DNA from: Oscillospiraceae bacterium
GTDB taxonomy: Bacteria; Bacillota; Clostridia; Oscillospirales; UBA929
Assembly (NCBI GenBank): GCA_031254195.1
Contig: JAIRUW010000024.1
Coordinates: 1 to 42,889 of the forward strand
Direction: 5' to 3'
Length of the DNA stretch: 42,889 bases
The notes beneath the pieces are model-generated. The model was given only the letters and a program-made list of their open reading frames with translations. It had not been told where the DNA came from and ran no database searches. Positions 19,863 to 29,276 of the stretch are shown in pieces. A program made the translations under genes and the position numbers. Position 1 is the first letter of the stretch, and every line of letters begins with the position of its first letter.

Positions 19863-21143
19863 TTATTCGGTCCGCAAAGCATCCACAGGCTGCAAAAACG
19901 CCGCCTTGATGGCCGGATAGATGCCGAAGACGATGCCCATCGCGACCGAGACGCCGAACGCGAGCGCTGTGACGCCCAGATCGGGCGACGCGATGATGTT
20001 AAACTGTATCTTACCCCAGTAGAGCGTTACGGCGAAGCCGATGACGACGCCGAGCACCCCGCCCGACCCCGACAGCACCGCCGCTTCGATGAGGAACTGC
20101 GTGATGATGTTGCGCCGGGGCGCGCCGATGGCCTTGCGGACGCCGATCTCACGGGTGCGCTCGGTCACGGTCACCAGCATGATGTTCATGATGCCGATGC
20201 CGCCGACGAGGAGCGATATGGCGGCAATCATCACCATCGTGTTGGCCTGCGACTGCTCCGCCTGCTCCTGCTCCTCGATATACTCGGTGGCGGTATAAAC
20301 CCAGAAATCGCCGTTGGTGCCGCTTGTATCGGGGTTCCTGCCGGAACTCCAGTCCCAGCTGTTCCAGTCGAATCTTGTTATCATCGTCCCTAAGAAATCG
20401 GTAATCAGTTCGACCAGCAAAAGACACGCCTCGGTATCGTTGCCTTTGATCATGTAATTGTTCATTTCCATGCCGGGGTTTAATGTCCGCGCCTGTGTGT
20501 AAGGGAGAACGATCATATTATCCCTGCCCCAGCGCTGGAACTCCTCGTCGGAATAGTAGTCCGGCTTTTTCTCCGTCGCGCGGTAAACGCCTACGATGGT
20601 GTACGGCTCGTTTTTGACGTAGATCGTCTCCCCGATAGGGTCTTTATAGTTAAACATCGTGTCTCGCAGCAGAGAGCCGATGACCGCTACCCTTGTATTG
20701 CGTTGGATGTCCATATAGCTGAGGTCCCGGCCCGATTCAATATCATATTGATTCACGAGGGAAAACTGTTCGGAGCCGAAATAAAAATTGTTGAGGTCAA
20801 GGGTTTTCCCCTGCCAGGTTATCTGGTTCCACATCTGGGCGGAGGGCGTTAAACCGGACGCCAAACTCCTGAGGTCTTCATTGAGATATTGCGAAAGCTC
20901 GCGCGCGATTTCGGAGTTGGGCCGCCCGCCCTGCCATTCATAACTGTTAAAATTCACGGTAACAAGGTTTTTGCTCAGGGTCATCCATACATTGCGATTG
21001 GCCTCGTTCTGCGCCGCCGTGACGCTGACCAGCGCGATGACCGCCGTGACGCCGATGACGGTGCCCAGCATGGTGAGGATGGAACGGACCTTTTTGGCAA
21101 GCAGCGTCTGGAACGCCATGCGAACAGACTGCCAAAATCTCAT
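19863..21143 (-). CDS. MacB-like ABC transporter permease
   Basis: 426 aa with the MacB/FtsX layout. One N-terminal membrane helix (about 20-42: [20 protein letters not shown]) is followed by a long extracytoplasmic MacB_PCD domain (about 45-300). Three C-terminal helices carry the family signature ([40 protein letters not shown]). It ends PVDALRTE, the usual end of the family. Its ATG overlaps the ATPase stop by 4 bp (ATGA). With the adaptor and ATPase it should form a mechanotransmission-type exporter acting on substrates outside the membrane. Confidence 0.92.
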   Translation of the reverse strand: MRFWQSVRMAFQTLLAKKVRSILTMLGTVIGVTAVIALVSVTAAQNEANRNVWMTLSKNLVTVNFNSYEWQGGRPNSEIARELSQYLNEDLRSLASGLTPSAQMWNQITWQGKTLDLNNFYFGSEQFSLVNQYDIESGRDLSYMDIQRNTRVAVIGSLLRDTMFNYKDPIGETIYVKNEPYTIVGVYRATEKKPDYYSDEEFQRWGRDNMIVLPYTQARTLNPGMEMNNYMIKGNDTEACLLLVELITDFLGTMITRFDWNSWDWSSGRNPDTSGTNGDFWVYTATEYIEEQEQAEQSQANTMVMIAAISLLVGGIGIMNIMLVTVTERTREIGVRKAIGAPRRNIITQFLIEAAVLSGSGGVLGVVIGFAVTLYWGKIQFNIIASPDLGVTALAFGVSVAMGIVFGIYPAIKAAFLQPVDALRTE

Positions 21144-21847
21144 GAAGCCGCCCCTCCCTTCGCGGCGCTGTCCTCCACAATCCGCCCGTCTAAGATGCGC
21201 ACGGCCCGCTTCGCCACCTGCGCGATCGCGGGGTCGTGCGTAATCAGCACGATGGTCGTGCCGTCCTTGTTGAGTTTGTCAAGGATTTGGATGACATGCT
21301 CACCGGTGCGGGAGTCGAGGTTGCCGGTCGGTTCGTCGGCGAGGATGATATTCGGTTCGGTCGCCAGCGCCCGGGCAATCGCCACGCGCTGCTGCTGCCC
21401 GCCGGACAACTGGTTGGGCCTATGTTCCATGCGGTCAAACAAGCCCACGCGGTCCAGCGCCTCCATCGCCATCTGGTGGCGTTTGGAGCCGTGGACCCCC
21501 TGATAGACCAGCGGCAGCTCTACATTCTCCAGCGCCGTCAAACCGCCCAGCAGGTTGAAGCCCTGAAAGATAAAGCCGATCTGCCGGTTGCGGATCCGCG
21601 CCAGCTTGGCGTCGGTGAACTCGCTGACCTGCTCGCCGTCGAGGTAATATTCCCCGTATGTCGGGGCGTCAAGGCAGCCCAATATGTTCATCAGCGTGGA
21701 CTTGCCGGAGCCGGAGGCCCCCACGACCGCCACATACTCGCCGTGCGCCACGCGCAGGCTAACGCCGTCGAGCGCGCGCACCTCGTTTTCAAAGCTCTCG
21801 TTATAGATTTTATACACATTGCGGATGTCGATCAGCGTGTTCTTCAT
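21140..21847 (-). CDS. MacB/LolD-type ABC transporter ATP-binding protein
   Basis: 235 aa, a full ABC ATPase: Walker A GASGSGKS at about residues 41-48, Q-loop FIFQGFNLL, signature [15 protein letters not shown], Walker [13 protein letters not shown] and H-loop VLITHD. The sequence is of the MacB/LolD/YknY class that powers four-helix permeases with large outer domains. It overlaps both neighbours by 4 bp, so translation of adaptor, ATPase and permease is coupled. Confidence 0.95.
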   Translation of the reverse strand: MKNTLIDIRNVYKIYNESFENEVRALDGVSLRVAHGEYVAVVGASGSGKSTLMNILGCLDAPTYGEYYLDGEQVSEFTDAKLARIRNRQIGFIFQGFNLLGGLTALENVELPLVYQGVHGSKRHQMAMEALDRVGLFDRMEHRPNQLSGGQQQRVAIARALATEPNIILADEPTGNLDSRTGEHVIQILDKLNKDGTTIVLITHDPAIAQVAKRAVRILDGRIVEDSAAKGGAAS

Positions 21848-24084
21848 GGCACGGGTACCGGCCTGACGATGATCTCGCCGCCGCCGCCGGGCTGGACAGC
21901 CATGCCGTCTCCTGGCAGGATGGTCATGCCTCCATCATCGGGAAGGACAGCCTCGCCATCTTCAGGCAAGACGGCTTCGCCGCCATCGTCTATGTTCTCG
22001 CCGTCCCAGCCGTCTATACCTCCGCCATCAGGCAGGAAGGGGACCCAATTGCCGTCCTCGTCGAAATAGCCGTCCTCAACAAACCCTCCATCGTCCGGCC
22101 ATACATCCTCTCTGCCGCCTTCCGGCCAGAAAACTTCACTGCCGTCGCCCGGCCAAAAGTCCTCTCCGCCGCCGCTTGCTTCGGCCCTCCCGGCTTCAAG
22201 CCCTTCATCATAGCCGGTGCCGTAGCCGTCGTCATAGCCTTCTATGTAGTTAGGGTCGTCGTTCTCTCCCTCATAATGAGAACTGGGGGATGGAGAGGGC
22301 GCGATGTCGGTCTTCTGGGTAAAGACCTCCCAGCCTTCCCATTCATGCAGAAGGCCCTCGGTAATCTCTATATACCGGCCGTTGGTGATGCCGGTCTTGA
22401 CCGGAATGGCGTAAAACCCTGGCGGGACTTCATCGCCCACATCAACCGCGCTTTCCGGCGCTTTGCCGTCTTTGGGTTTCAAAAAGACATGTTCGCCCCT
22501 GCCGATATTCTTAACCGCCTGGATGGGGACGACGATTGCGTTTTCAGAGTAAGCCAGCCTGGCGGAGAAGTTGGCTGAGGAGCCGTCCATCAACATGCCT
22601 GTCGTGTTGTCCACCGCGATGATCACAGGGTACTGCGCCCACTGGTTTTCCTGCTTGGCGCTGGTGTCGATATGGGTAATAGAGCCCTTGATCCAGGTCT
22701 CGCCGTACTGTGTCCAGACCTGCACATCGACGTCCATTCCCACAGAGAATATATGGATCTCGCTTTGGCTGATCCCCGCTTCCATCGTCAGCGTCCCCAA
22801 TTGGGCAATGTTGACGGTGCCGGCTGCTGTTTCGGTAATTTTCATGCCCCATTCGAGGTTGGTGAAGGTAATGGTGCCGGAGATCGGCGCACGGATTGTG
22901 AGAGAGTCTATCCTCTCCAGTTCAAGGTCGATTTTTTCAAGAATGTCGCTGATATTCGTTTCCGCTTTCTCGATGCCTTCGCGGTACCCTTCAATGGCCT
23001 GCATATATCCGTCCACTTTAGAGGTGTCGGGGATGAACTCCAGCAGCATCAGCAGGTCGCCCTCGTTGACTGTATAGTGGTCGCGGAGGTTGAACTCCTT
23101 GAGCGGCCCCTCCGACTCCGCCGTAAGTACGATTTCGCGGAAGGAGTCCAGCTTGTAAGGCTCGCTAGGCTCCGCCGGCAGGATAATCTCATTGCTAGCC
23201 GTCCGCATCGACGCGGTGGCCACCATACCGGAGACAAGGGAGCCGGGGTTGTTCATCGTGACCTCGACTTCAAAGCTGACCGATCCGTCCGCCCCTATGC
23301 GGCGTATCTTTTCAATATTGGAGACCCGCCCGCTGACCGTGGCCATGGCTCCAGGGATCGACACCTCGGCGCTCTGGCCTATGTAAATATCGTTTTCGTA
23401 TCCGTAGGAAAAGTAAAGGGTCAGCGTCATCTTCGAATCGTCAATCAGGCGTCCGAGCGGCGTGCCTTTTTTAATCTGCTCCCCGATGGTCAGCTTCGGC
23501 ACATCGACGGCGCGCCCCGCGAAGGGCGCGTTCAGCCGCGCGGCCCTGCTCATGGCGATTTGATCGGCATTGACCTCTTGAATCTGCTCGTTAGTCTTGT
23601 CGATCTGGATTTGAAGTCTGTCGATTTCCTTCTCCTGCTCCCCGATGTCCTTGTTATAGCCTTCGATGGCTTTGTCTATGACCGAAGAGTCGATGACAGC
23701 CAGCACGTCGCCCTCGTTAACCATCATCCCCTGAAAGGCATAGCACTCCAGCACGTTGCCCTGCTGCGTGATGCTGACCGTTTTGCTTTCCGCGGGGCGG
23801 AGCCAGCCCCAGCCCGTCACCTCGTTCTTGATCTCCGGCCAAACCTCGATCGCACCTGTGAGATAGTATTCCTCCGGCTCGCTGTAGAACACGCTGTATG
23901 TAAACCAGACCAAGACGCCGATGACCCCCAGCGTGATGACGGCCGCGATGATGTTTTTGATGATCTTCTTACGCCGCCCCGGGCGCCGGCGCTTTGCCGG
24001 CGGGGCCGGCGGGCTTTGCGGCTGCTGTATGGCCCCTTCCGTTTGCGGGTTTTCCTGCGGCACGGTATATGTCGAGTTGTCCAT
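21844..24084 (-). CDS. Membrane-fusion (HlyD/MacA-like) protein with doubled hairpin and acidic tail
   Basis: 746 aa, long for a MacA-like adaptor. Cytoplasmic basic N-terminus (AKRRRPGRRKKI), one membrane helix at about 43-65, then barrel-sandwich and coiled-coil segments. The barrel-sandwich pattern appears twice, at about residues 80-215 (VTGWGWLRPAESKTVSI; coiled coil EQEKEIDRLQIQIDKTNEQI; RLNAPFAG) and 310-430 (YTVNEGDLLMLLEF; LTIRAPISGTITF). The C-terminal 120 residues are Gly/Asp/Glu-rich with repeated WPxDG and LPEDG phrases. First gene of a four-gene operon with its own promoter. The adaptor would connect permease and outer-wall parts; the acidic tail has no known role. Confidence 0.85.
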   Translation of the reverse strand: MDNSTYTVPQENPQTEGAIQQPQSPPAPPAKRRRPGRRKKIIKNIIAAVITLGVIGVLVWFTYSVFYSEPEEYYLTGAIEVWPEIKNEVTGWGWLRPAESKTVSITQQGNVLECYAFQGMMVNEGDVLAVIDSSVIDKAIEGYNKDIGEQEKEIDRLQIQIDKTNEQIQEVNADQIAMSRAARLNAPFAGRAVDVPKLTIGEQIKKGTPLGRLIDDSKMTLTLYFSYGYENDIYIGQSAEVSIPGAMATVSGRVSNIEKIRRIGADGSVSFEVEVTMNNPGSLVSGMVATASMRTASNEIILPAEPSEPYKLDSFREIVLTAESEGPLKEFNLRDHYTVNEGDLLMLLEFIPDTSKVDGYMQAIEGYREGIEKAETNISDILEKIDLELERIDSLTIRAPISGTITFTNLEWGMKITETAAGTVNIAQLGTLTMEAGISQSEIHIFSVGMDVDVQVWTQYGETWIKGSITHIDTSAKQENQWAQYPVIIAVDNTTGMLMDGSSANFSARLAYSENAIVVPIQAVKNIGRGEHVFLKPKDGKAPESAVDVGDEVPPGFYAIPVKTGITNGRYIEITEGLLHEWEGWEVFTQKTDIAPSPSPSSHYEGENDDPNYIEGYDDGYGTGYDEGLEAGRAEASGGGEDFWPGDGSEVFWPEGGREDVWPDDGGFVEDGYFDEDGNWVPFLPDGGGIDGWDGENIDDGGEAVLPEDGEAVLPDDGGMTILPGDGMAVQPGGGGEIIVRPVPVP

Positions 24085-24136
24085 ACGCGTCTCCCTTTCT
24101 ATTGTGGCAGATTGGCGTCATAATCCCATATCAGGT

Positions 24137-24165
24137 ATTATACCCCATTTTGTCGGACAGGGCAA
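24137..24165 (-). promoter_or_regulatory. Promoter of the export operon
   Basis: Minus-strand TTGCCC (24165-24160), 17-bp spacer, TATAAT (24142-24137), about 50 bp before the adaptor start codon. Confidence 0.6.
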
Positions 24166-24203
24166 TAACAAAACGGAAACAAAATCTTAACATTTCCTTA
24201 ACG

Positions 24204-24244
24204 CAAAAAGCCCTATCCTTTTCTTAGACGCCAAAGATAGGGCT
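24204..24244 (-). terminator. Terminator of the polC cluster
   Basis: Minus-strand stem AGCCCTATC (24244-24236) and GATAGGGCT (24217-24209), 9 bp with an 18-nt loop, followed by TTTTTG. It closes the long pyrH-to-polC transcript 64 bp after the polC stop. Confidence 0.8.
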
Positions 24245-24307
24245 TTGTTCCATAATTTTTATGATTTTTTCGTAATCGTCAAATTGACCCCCGTCTGTAC
24301 GGATGCG

Positions 24308-27300
24308 TCACCCAAACAATGTAATCTGCGCCGTCTCCGGCATCCCGCCCAGCGCCCCGGCGGTGCGCAGCGACTCCACGTGCGCCTTGGTCACGGGGCC
24401 GCAGCGGGATAGGAGATTGTCTTCGGCGAGGAAGGGGCCGCCTTTGTTCCGCTGCTTGACAATGCTCCGCGCCGCCTCGTTGCCCAACCCCGACACGGCC
24501 ATCAACGGCGCGGAGATGCGCCCCGGCCCCGCCGGCGTAAACTCCCGGGCGGCGGATGTATGGATGTCCAACGGCTCAAAGGTGATGCCGCGGCGCAGCA
24601 TCTCGTAGACGGCTTCTAAAACGACGGCTTTGTCCTGGTCGGATTTTGACGCGTCCTTGTCCTGCTCGATTCTTTTGACGGCGAGCTTGACCGACTGCGC
24701 GTCTTTCGAGCACAGCTCATAGTTGAAATCATCAATTTTCAGGGTGAAATACACGGCATAAAACGCCTCCGGCTTATGCGCCTTAAACCACGCGATACGG
24801 GCGCTCATCATGGCGTAGGCGGCGGCGTGGGCTTTGGTGAAAAGGTATTTGATGGCTTTGCTCGACCCTATGTACCAGTCCGGCACTCCGGCGGAGCGCA
24901 TGGCGGCTTCCCATTCGGGCGTCAGCCCCCTGCCCTTGCGGACGCTTTCAGTGATGGCAAAACTCTGCTTGCCGGGCATGCCTTTGGATATGAGGTAAAG
25001 CATCAAGTCTTCCCGGGCGCAGATGACTTCCTCCAATGTGGCTTTGCCGTCGTCAATCAGCTTTTCGGCATTGCCGCGCCACACGTCGGTTCCGTGCGAC
25101 AGGCCGGAGATGCGTATCAGCTCGTCGAAGGTGGAGGGCTTGGTCTTTTGCAGCATCCCGCGCACAAAACGGGTGCCGTACTCGGGGATGCCGACGGTGC
25201 CGACCGGGCCGAGCAGGTCGTCATTTTCAAAGCCCAGCGCTTTTGAGGAGGAGAAAAGGCTCAGCGTGACCGGCTCGTTTAAGGGTATCGAGAGCGCGTC
25301 AATGCCGGTCAGTTGCTCGAAGCGGCGGATGAATGTCGGACAGTCATGGCCGAGGATATCGAGCTTTAACAGATTTTCCTCGATGGCGTGGTAGTCGAAA
25401 TGGGTGCATACCTTGCCGTCTTTTTTGTTGGCGGCGCGGTGGATCGGGCAGAAATCGTAAATCTCGCGGTCTTGCGGGACGATGATCATGCCGCCGGGGT
25501 GCTGCCCCGTCGTCAGCTTGACCCCTTCGCAGCCCTTCGCCAGGCGTTTCAGTTCCGCGCCGGGGACGTCCATGCCATTTTTTTCAAGATACTTGAGCGT
25601 ATACCCCAGCGCGTTTTTCCCGCCGATGGTGGTGATCGTCCCGGCCCGGAAAACCTTGTCCGCGCCGAACAGCTCTATAACATGCGCCCCGGCGCGTTCG
25701 TGGTAGTCGGAGGAGAAATTGAGGTCTATATCGGGCTTTTTATCAGCGTCAAAGCCTAAAAAGGTGGCAAACGGGATGTCAAAGCCGTCTTTTTCGAGAG
25801 TGGTTTTGCAACCGGGGCAGTCTTTATCCGGTAAATCGGCGCCGCAGTAGCAACCGGACGCGTCTGGAAACTCGCTGTAACGGCACTCCGGGCATCTGTA
25901 ATGCGGCGGCAGGGCGTTGACTTCTGTGATGCCCGCAAAGAACGCGGCGATGCTGGCGCCGACCGAGCCGCGCGAGCCGACCAAATAGCCGTTTTCCATG
26001 CTCCGTTGCACCAGCTTTTGCGAGATAGTATAAATTATATCGTAACCCTTACGGATGATAGAGCTCAGCTCTTTTTCCAACCGCTCTTCTATCAGCGGCG
26101 GCAGCTCGTCGCCATACATGGCGCGGGCGCGGCTGTACGCCATTTCGCGCAGCTCGTCGGCGCTCCCTTCCAGACGGGGGAAAAACTCGCCCTCGCGGAC
26201 AGGCCGCACATCCCCAACCGACTCCGCCACAGCCTGCGGCCCGGCGACAACAACTTCATAGGCCATTTCCTCGCCGAGATAGGAAAATTCCTCCAGCATT
26301 TCGTCCGTCGTCTTGAAGTATAGCGGCAACGGGTCGCTCCCCTGCATGTTCATGTTGGCAAGCAGAATGTCGCGGTAGACTTCGTCCTCCGGGTCGAGGA
26401 AATGCACGTCGCCGGTGGCGCAGACGGGCTTGCCCAGCTCTTTGCCCAGCCGAGCGACGGCGTGGTTCCACTCCCGCAGCTGCTCGTCGTCCTTGGCGTG
26501 CCCGTCGCGGACCAGAAAGCGGTTGTTGCAGAGAGGCTGGATCTCCAAAAAATCATAAAAGGAGGCGATCTTTATCGCCTCATCCCAGGGAAGCCCTTCC
26601 CGGACGGCGCAAAAAACCTCCCCCCGCTCGCAGGCCGCGCCGATGATGAGCCCTTCACGGTGCTCTTCAAGGAGGTTCCGCGTAAGCAGCGGGCGGCGCT
26701 TGATGTGGTGCAGGTGGGCGATTGAAATCAGCCGGTAAAGGTTATGCAGGCCGGTTTGGGTACGGGCAATCAGGAGGATATGGTGCGCCCGGTCTTTGCC
26801 GTCCGGCAGGGTAAGGTAACCCTCGCAGCCATAAAGCACCTTGATTCCATGCTTTTTCCCGGCGGCCATCGCCTCCGGGAAGGAGTGGCATACGCCGTGG
26901 TCGGTCACAGCGATGGCGGGGTGTCCCCAACGCGCCGCCATCGCAACCGCTTCGGTGACGTTGGTGACGGCGTCTTTTTCGCTCATTTGCGTATGCAAAT
27001 GCAATTCCACGCGTTTTTGCTCCGCCTTGTCGTCCCGCACAGGGGCTTCCGCTTGTTCGGCGCAGGACGCCGCGATGTACCATTCCTCTTTTTCCATCAC
27101 CGTATAGGATTCCATCTCGCCGAAAACGGTGACATGCCCCTTAGCCTTGCAAATGTCCTTGATTCGCTTTTCCAAGCCCGGCGGCGCTTTGCCCTTTTCA
27201 AAAACGCACCGCACACAGGCGGAGCCGGAACCGTCGGTGACATAAAACTCGATGGCGACGGCCTCGCGCCAACCGTTTTGCAGCCGCATCCGGCGCTCGC

Positions 27301-27718
27301 GGGTCTCCCCGAGCGCGAACACGCGCCCGCGCACGCAGGCCTTGGCTTTCTCCTTCGGCAAGGCGTCCATGTCCATGACCGTCATGCGGGAGGGCTTGCC
27401 GAACAGGACGGTGCGCTTGGCTCCCTCCTTGAGGGAGCTATCGGCGGAGCTGGCTGAGGGAGTTCTCCCTCCGGCGTTTTGCGCCACCTCCCTCTTAGAG
27501 GGAGGCAGGAACAAAATCGTTGCGTCCGATAGCCCCATCCTCTCCCGTATTTGCCGCCCGGCGTCCTCCGCCCATCGCGGCGACGGCGGCGCGCTTTCCA
27601 GCGCCACCGTCAGGCTGTTTTCCTCGCGCTTGACCCGCAGTGATTTTACCGCAGGGTCAAACTCCCCGCTTGGCAGGCAAGAGGGGAAAACCTCGGAAAA
27701 TTTTTTGCCTTCCTTCAA
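24308..27718 (-). CDS. polC: DNA polymerase III PolC, lacking the inserted exonuclease
   Basis: 1136 aa replicative polymerase (usual PolC length about 1440). Order: N-terminal domain, OB fold (about 125-220), PHP domain, polymerase, C-terminal LSLF-like end (AQITLFG). PHP ligands are all present: His240/His242 (ELHLHT), Asp273/His274 (VTDHG), Glu299 (GCEGY), His312/313 (AHHILL), Cys363 (GAACERG), Asp437/His439 (GDVHF). The DnaQ-type exonuclease that PolC carries inside the PHP domain is absent: GCEGY joins AHHILL within about 10 residues. Polymerase Asp663/Asp665 (PDIDLNFS), GSRGSVGAS and the zinc cysteines (HYRCPECRYSEF, CPGCK) are intact. Residues 71-101 come from a repeat insertion. The start is TTG 27718, overlapping the GNAT stop as TTGA with GAAGGGG upstream; an upstream in-frame TTG at 27763 lacks an RBS. 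Confidence 0.95.
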   Translation of the reverse strand: MKEGKKFSEVFPSCLPSGEFDPAVKSLRVKREENSLTVALESAPPSPRWAEDAGRQIRERMGLSDATILFLPPSKREVAQNAGGRTPSASSADSSLKEGAKRTVLFGKPSRMTVMDMDALPKEKAKACVRGRVFALGETRERRMRLQNGWREAVAIEFYVTDGSGSACVRCVFEKGKAPPGLEKRIKDICKAKGHVTVFGEMESYTVMEKEEWYIAASCAEQAEAPVRDDKAEQKRVELHLHTQMSEKDAVTNVTEAVAMAARWGHPAIAVTDHGVCHSFPEAMAAGKKHGIKVLYGCEGYLTLPDGKDRAHHILLIARTQTGLHNLYRLISIAHLHHIKRRPLLTRNLLEEHREGLIIGAACERGEVFCAVREGLPWDEAIKIASFYDFLEIQPLCNNRFLVRDGHAKDDEQLREWNHAVARLGKELGKPVCATGDVHFLDPEDEVYRDILLANMNMQGSDPLPLYFKTTDEMLEEFSYLGEEMAYEVVVAGPQAVAESVGDVRPVREGEFFPRLEGSADELREMAYSRARAMYGDELPPLIEERLEKELSSIIRKGYDIIYTISQKLVQRSMENGYLVGSRGSVGASIAAFFAGITEVNALPPHYRCPECRYSEFPDASGCYCGADLPDKDCPGCKTTLEKDGFDIPFATFLGFDADKKPDIDLNFSSDYHERAGAHVIELFGADKVFRAGTITTIGGKNALGYTLKYLEKNGMDVPGAELKRLAKGCEGVKLTTGQHPGGMIIVPQDREIYDFCPIHRAANKKDGKVCTHFDYHAIEENLLKLDILGHDCPTFIRRFEQLTGIDALSIPLNEPVTLSLFSSSKALGFENDDLLGPVGTVGIPEYGTRFVRGMLQKTKPSTFDELIRISGLSHGTDVWRGNAEKLIDDGKATLEEVICAREDLMLYLISKGMPGKQSFAITESVRKGRGLTPEWEAAMRSAGVPDWYIGSSKAIKYLFTKAHAAAYAMMSARIAWFKAHKPEAFYAVYFTLKIDDFNYELCSKDAQSVKLAVKRIEQDKDASKSDQDKAVVLEAVYEMLRRGITFEPLDIHTSAAREFTPAGPGRISAPLMAVSGLGNEAARSIVKQRNKGGPFLAEDNLLSRCGPVTKAHVESLRTAGALGGMPETAQITLFG
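27421..27505. repeat. REP-like palindromic repeat inside polC
   Basis: Two strong hairpins, CTCCCTC-CTT-GAGGGAG (27421-27437) and CCTCCCTC-TTA-GAGGGAGG (27487-27505), flank smaller dyads (GGGAGTTCTCCC; GGCG/CGCC). The composition matches the dispersed CCTCCCTC/GAGGGAGG palindromes common between genes in Clostridia genomes. Here it is in frame within the polC N-terminal region and adds about 30 residues rich in Ser, Ala and Lys. Confidence 0.7.
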
Positions 27719-28221
27719 CGCGATTGCCCCTTCGCCGCAGGGGCGAATTGCATCTGATAGCAATAAAAATCAAACCCAAACATAAAAGCATCCCCGCATC
27801 TCTCAAAACCGTTTCTGTCGTACAGCGCCAAAGCCGCCGGGCTGGACTTGCTGACCAGCATGATGATTCCGTCAAAGCCTCTTTTTTTGACTGCTTCCAT
27901 GACTTTTCTGAGGAGCATCGTCCCTATGCCCTGTCTGTGCAGCGCTGGGACGACCCCGATCCTCGCCAGTTCGCAGGGATTTTGCGGCGACCACCGCAAA
28001 GACCCCAATTCGTCAAACGGGCCAGCCGCCGCGACGGCCACGATCGCGGCCCCCTCCTTGAGGATGTACAGCGATCCGCTCTCTATGTCAGACCTCGCGA
28101 TCTCTTCCGTCGGATAATACTCATTCCATGTACAACCCGGAGTGCCGATCAAGCTGTGGTATATGCCTATAATTTCAGGAATGTCATTTTCACTAGCCAG
28201 TAGAAAGTCATATTTGTCCAT
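27715..28221 (-). CDS. GNAT family N-acetyltransferase
   Basis: 168 aa from ATG 28221 (GGGAGGTG 7 nt upstream). GNAT fold: start DKYDFLLASENDIPEIIGIY, motif A with acetyl-CoA loop ARIGVVPALHRQGIGTMLLR at about residues 95-114, and the C-terminal YDRNGFERCGD. Substrate cannot be predicted; small-molecule or protein amine. Its stop overlaps the polC start by 4 bp (TTGA), so polC translation may depend on it. The last 15 codons carry a hairpin (GCCCCT/AGGGGC). Its position between ispG and polC replaces the proS seen in many relatives. Confidence 0.88.
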   Translation of the reverse strand: MDKYDFLLASENDIPEIIGIYHSLIGTPGCTWNEYYPTEEIARSDIESGSLYILKEGAAIVAVAAAGPFDELGSLRWSPQNPCELARIGVVPALHRQGIGTMLLRKVMEAVKKRGFDGIIMLVSKSSPAALALYDRNGFERCGDAFMFGFDFYCYQMQFAPAAKGQSR

Positions 28222-28246
28222 GATGTCCGCACCTCCCTGAGGGCTC

Positions 28247-29259
28247 TTATACTGAAAGCCCAAGCATACGGCAGCCCCATTGCGCCATTTCCCTCACCCA
28301 TGAATCCTCGTGTCCGCAGAATTGCTTAATAAGGCCGTGATATTTTGATTCGCCTGAGTTGATCATGCTGCGAAGCGCGTTGCACTTCCACAGCCACAAC
28401 CCATCCTTTCCGATAAACCAAAATCGTGGCTGGATGTGCTCTATGTATGTATCCTCGTCCATCTCCAGCAGCCGCTCAAGCGTCAGATATTTTTCATATT
28501 CCGCGAGTAGAGGCAAATCGTCCGTTGCCGTGAACTTATCCTGATTCAGAGGGCATGCGTCCTGACACGCGTCGCACCCATACATCCATAATCCCATTTG
28601 CGCGCGGGTCTCTTCGTCGGGAAGGTCCTTTGCGTTCCATCCCAAATGGGCGACGCATCTGCCCCTGTCCATGGAGAATTCGCCCGTCATGGCTTTCGTG
28701 GGGCAGGCTTCGACGCACTTGTTACAGCCATCATTGCAGGCGGGCAGGGAAAGTTCCTCCTCTATAGCGTCGTACACAAGCTCTCTGTCCACCACCCACG
28801 CGTCAATCCAAACATAAGAGCCGTGCCGCGAATCATAAATAAAATTATTGCGCCCGAATTTCCCCAACCCCGCTTTCGCCGCGGCCAATCTATTGGGAAT
28901 GTAGCATGGCAACAGGTTGAGCCCCAGGGTTTTCAAATACGCCTCAAACGCGACCCTTGAAGGGTGGTCTTGAGAGTAAGGCCCCCGCGGCTCAAACAAA
29001 TACATTTTTCCGAACAAAGCGCCCAGATCATCCGGTATTTTGTAGATATTGTACCGTTGCGTGCATACGATGATGGATTTTGCGTTTTCCGGCTGCCGGG
29101 CCATGGCATACAGCTGTTCATACAGCTCTTTTGATTCGGGGAACGAGCCGACGCGTTTATCCAACTGCCACGTATACTCCTCGAAGCTGTTGGCGGGGAT
29201 CACCCCACACGCCAAATATCCCGCTTGCAAAGCCTTTGCTTTATGTCCGATACCCTCAC
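28247..29259 (-). CDS. QueG-like 4Fe-4S reductase, possible 5' frameshift
   Basis: About 330 aa. It has the central phrase AAAKAGLGKFGRNNFIYDSR and two ferredoxin clusters, CNDGCNKCVEACPTKAM and CDACQDACPLNQDKF, as in epoxyqueuosine reductase (QueG) and its paralogues. The cobalamin-type N-terminal part is divergent (KSIIVCTQRYNIYKIPDD), so a paralogue rather than true QueG is likely. The N-terminus is unclear. The long frame has only a TTG inside ispG (29314) or a TTG at 29230. GTG 29259, with AAAGGGG upstream, starts MRVSDIKQ in another frame, and one extra A in the AAAG run near 29235 would join it to KALQAGYLACGVI. So a 1-nt deletion or sequence error near 29235-29240 is suspected. Confidence 0.75.
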
Positions 29260-29276
29260 GCCCGTGACCCCTTTCT

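Noticed and set aside
22672..24123. 483-codon plus-strand frame
   Set aside because: Antisense shadow of the membrane-fusion protein, which has a membrane helix, lipoyl-type motifs and operon overlaps.
27421..27505. Hairpins as terminators
   Set aside because: They lie inside the intact polC frame and no T-run follows either hairpin on the coding strand.
27718..27763. Longer PolC start at 27763
   Set aside because: The codon is TTG without an RBS and lies inside the GNAT gene; TTG 27718 has an RBS and a TTGA overlap.
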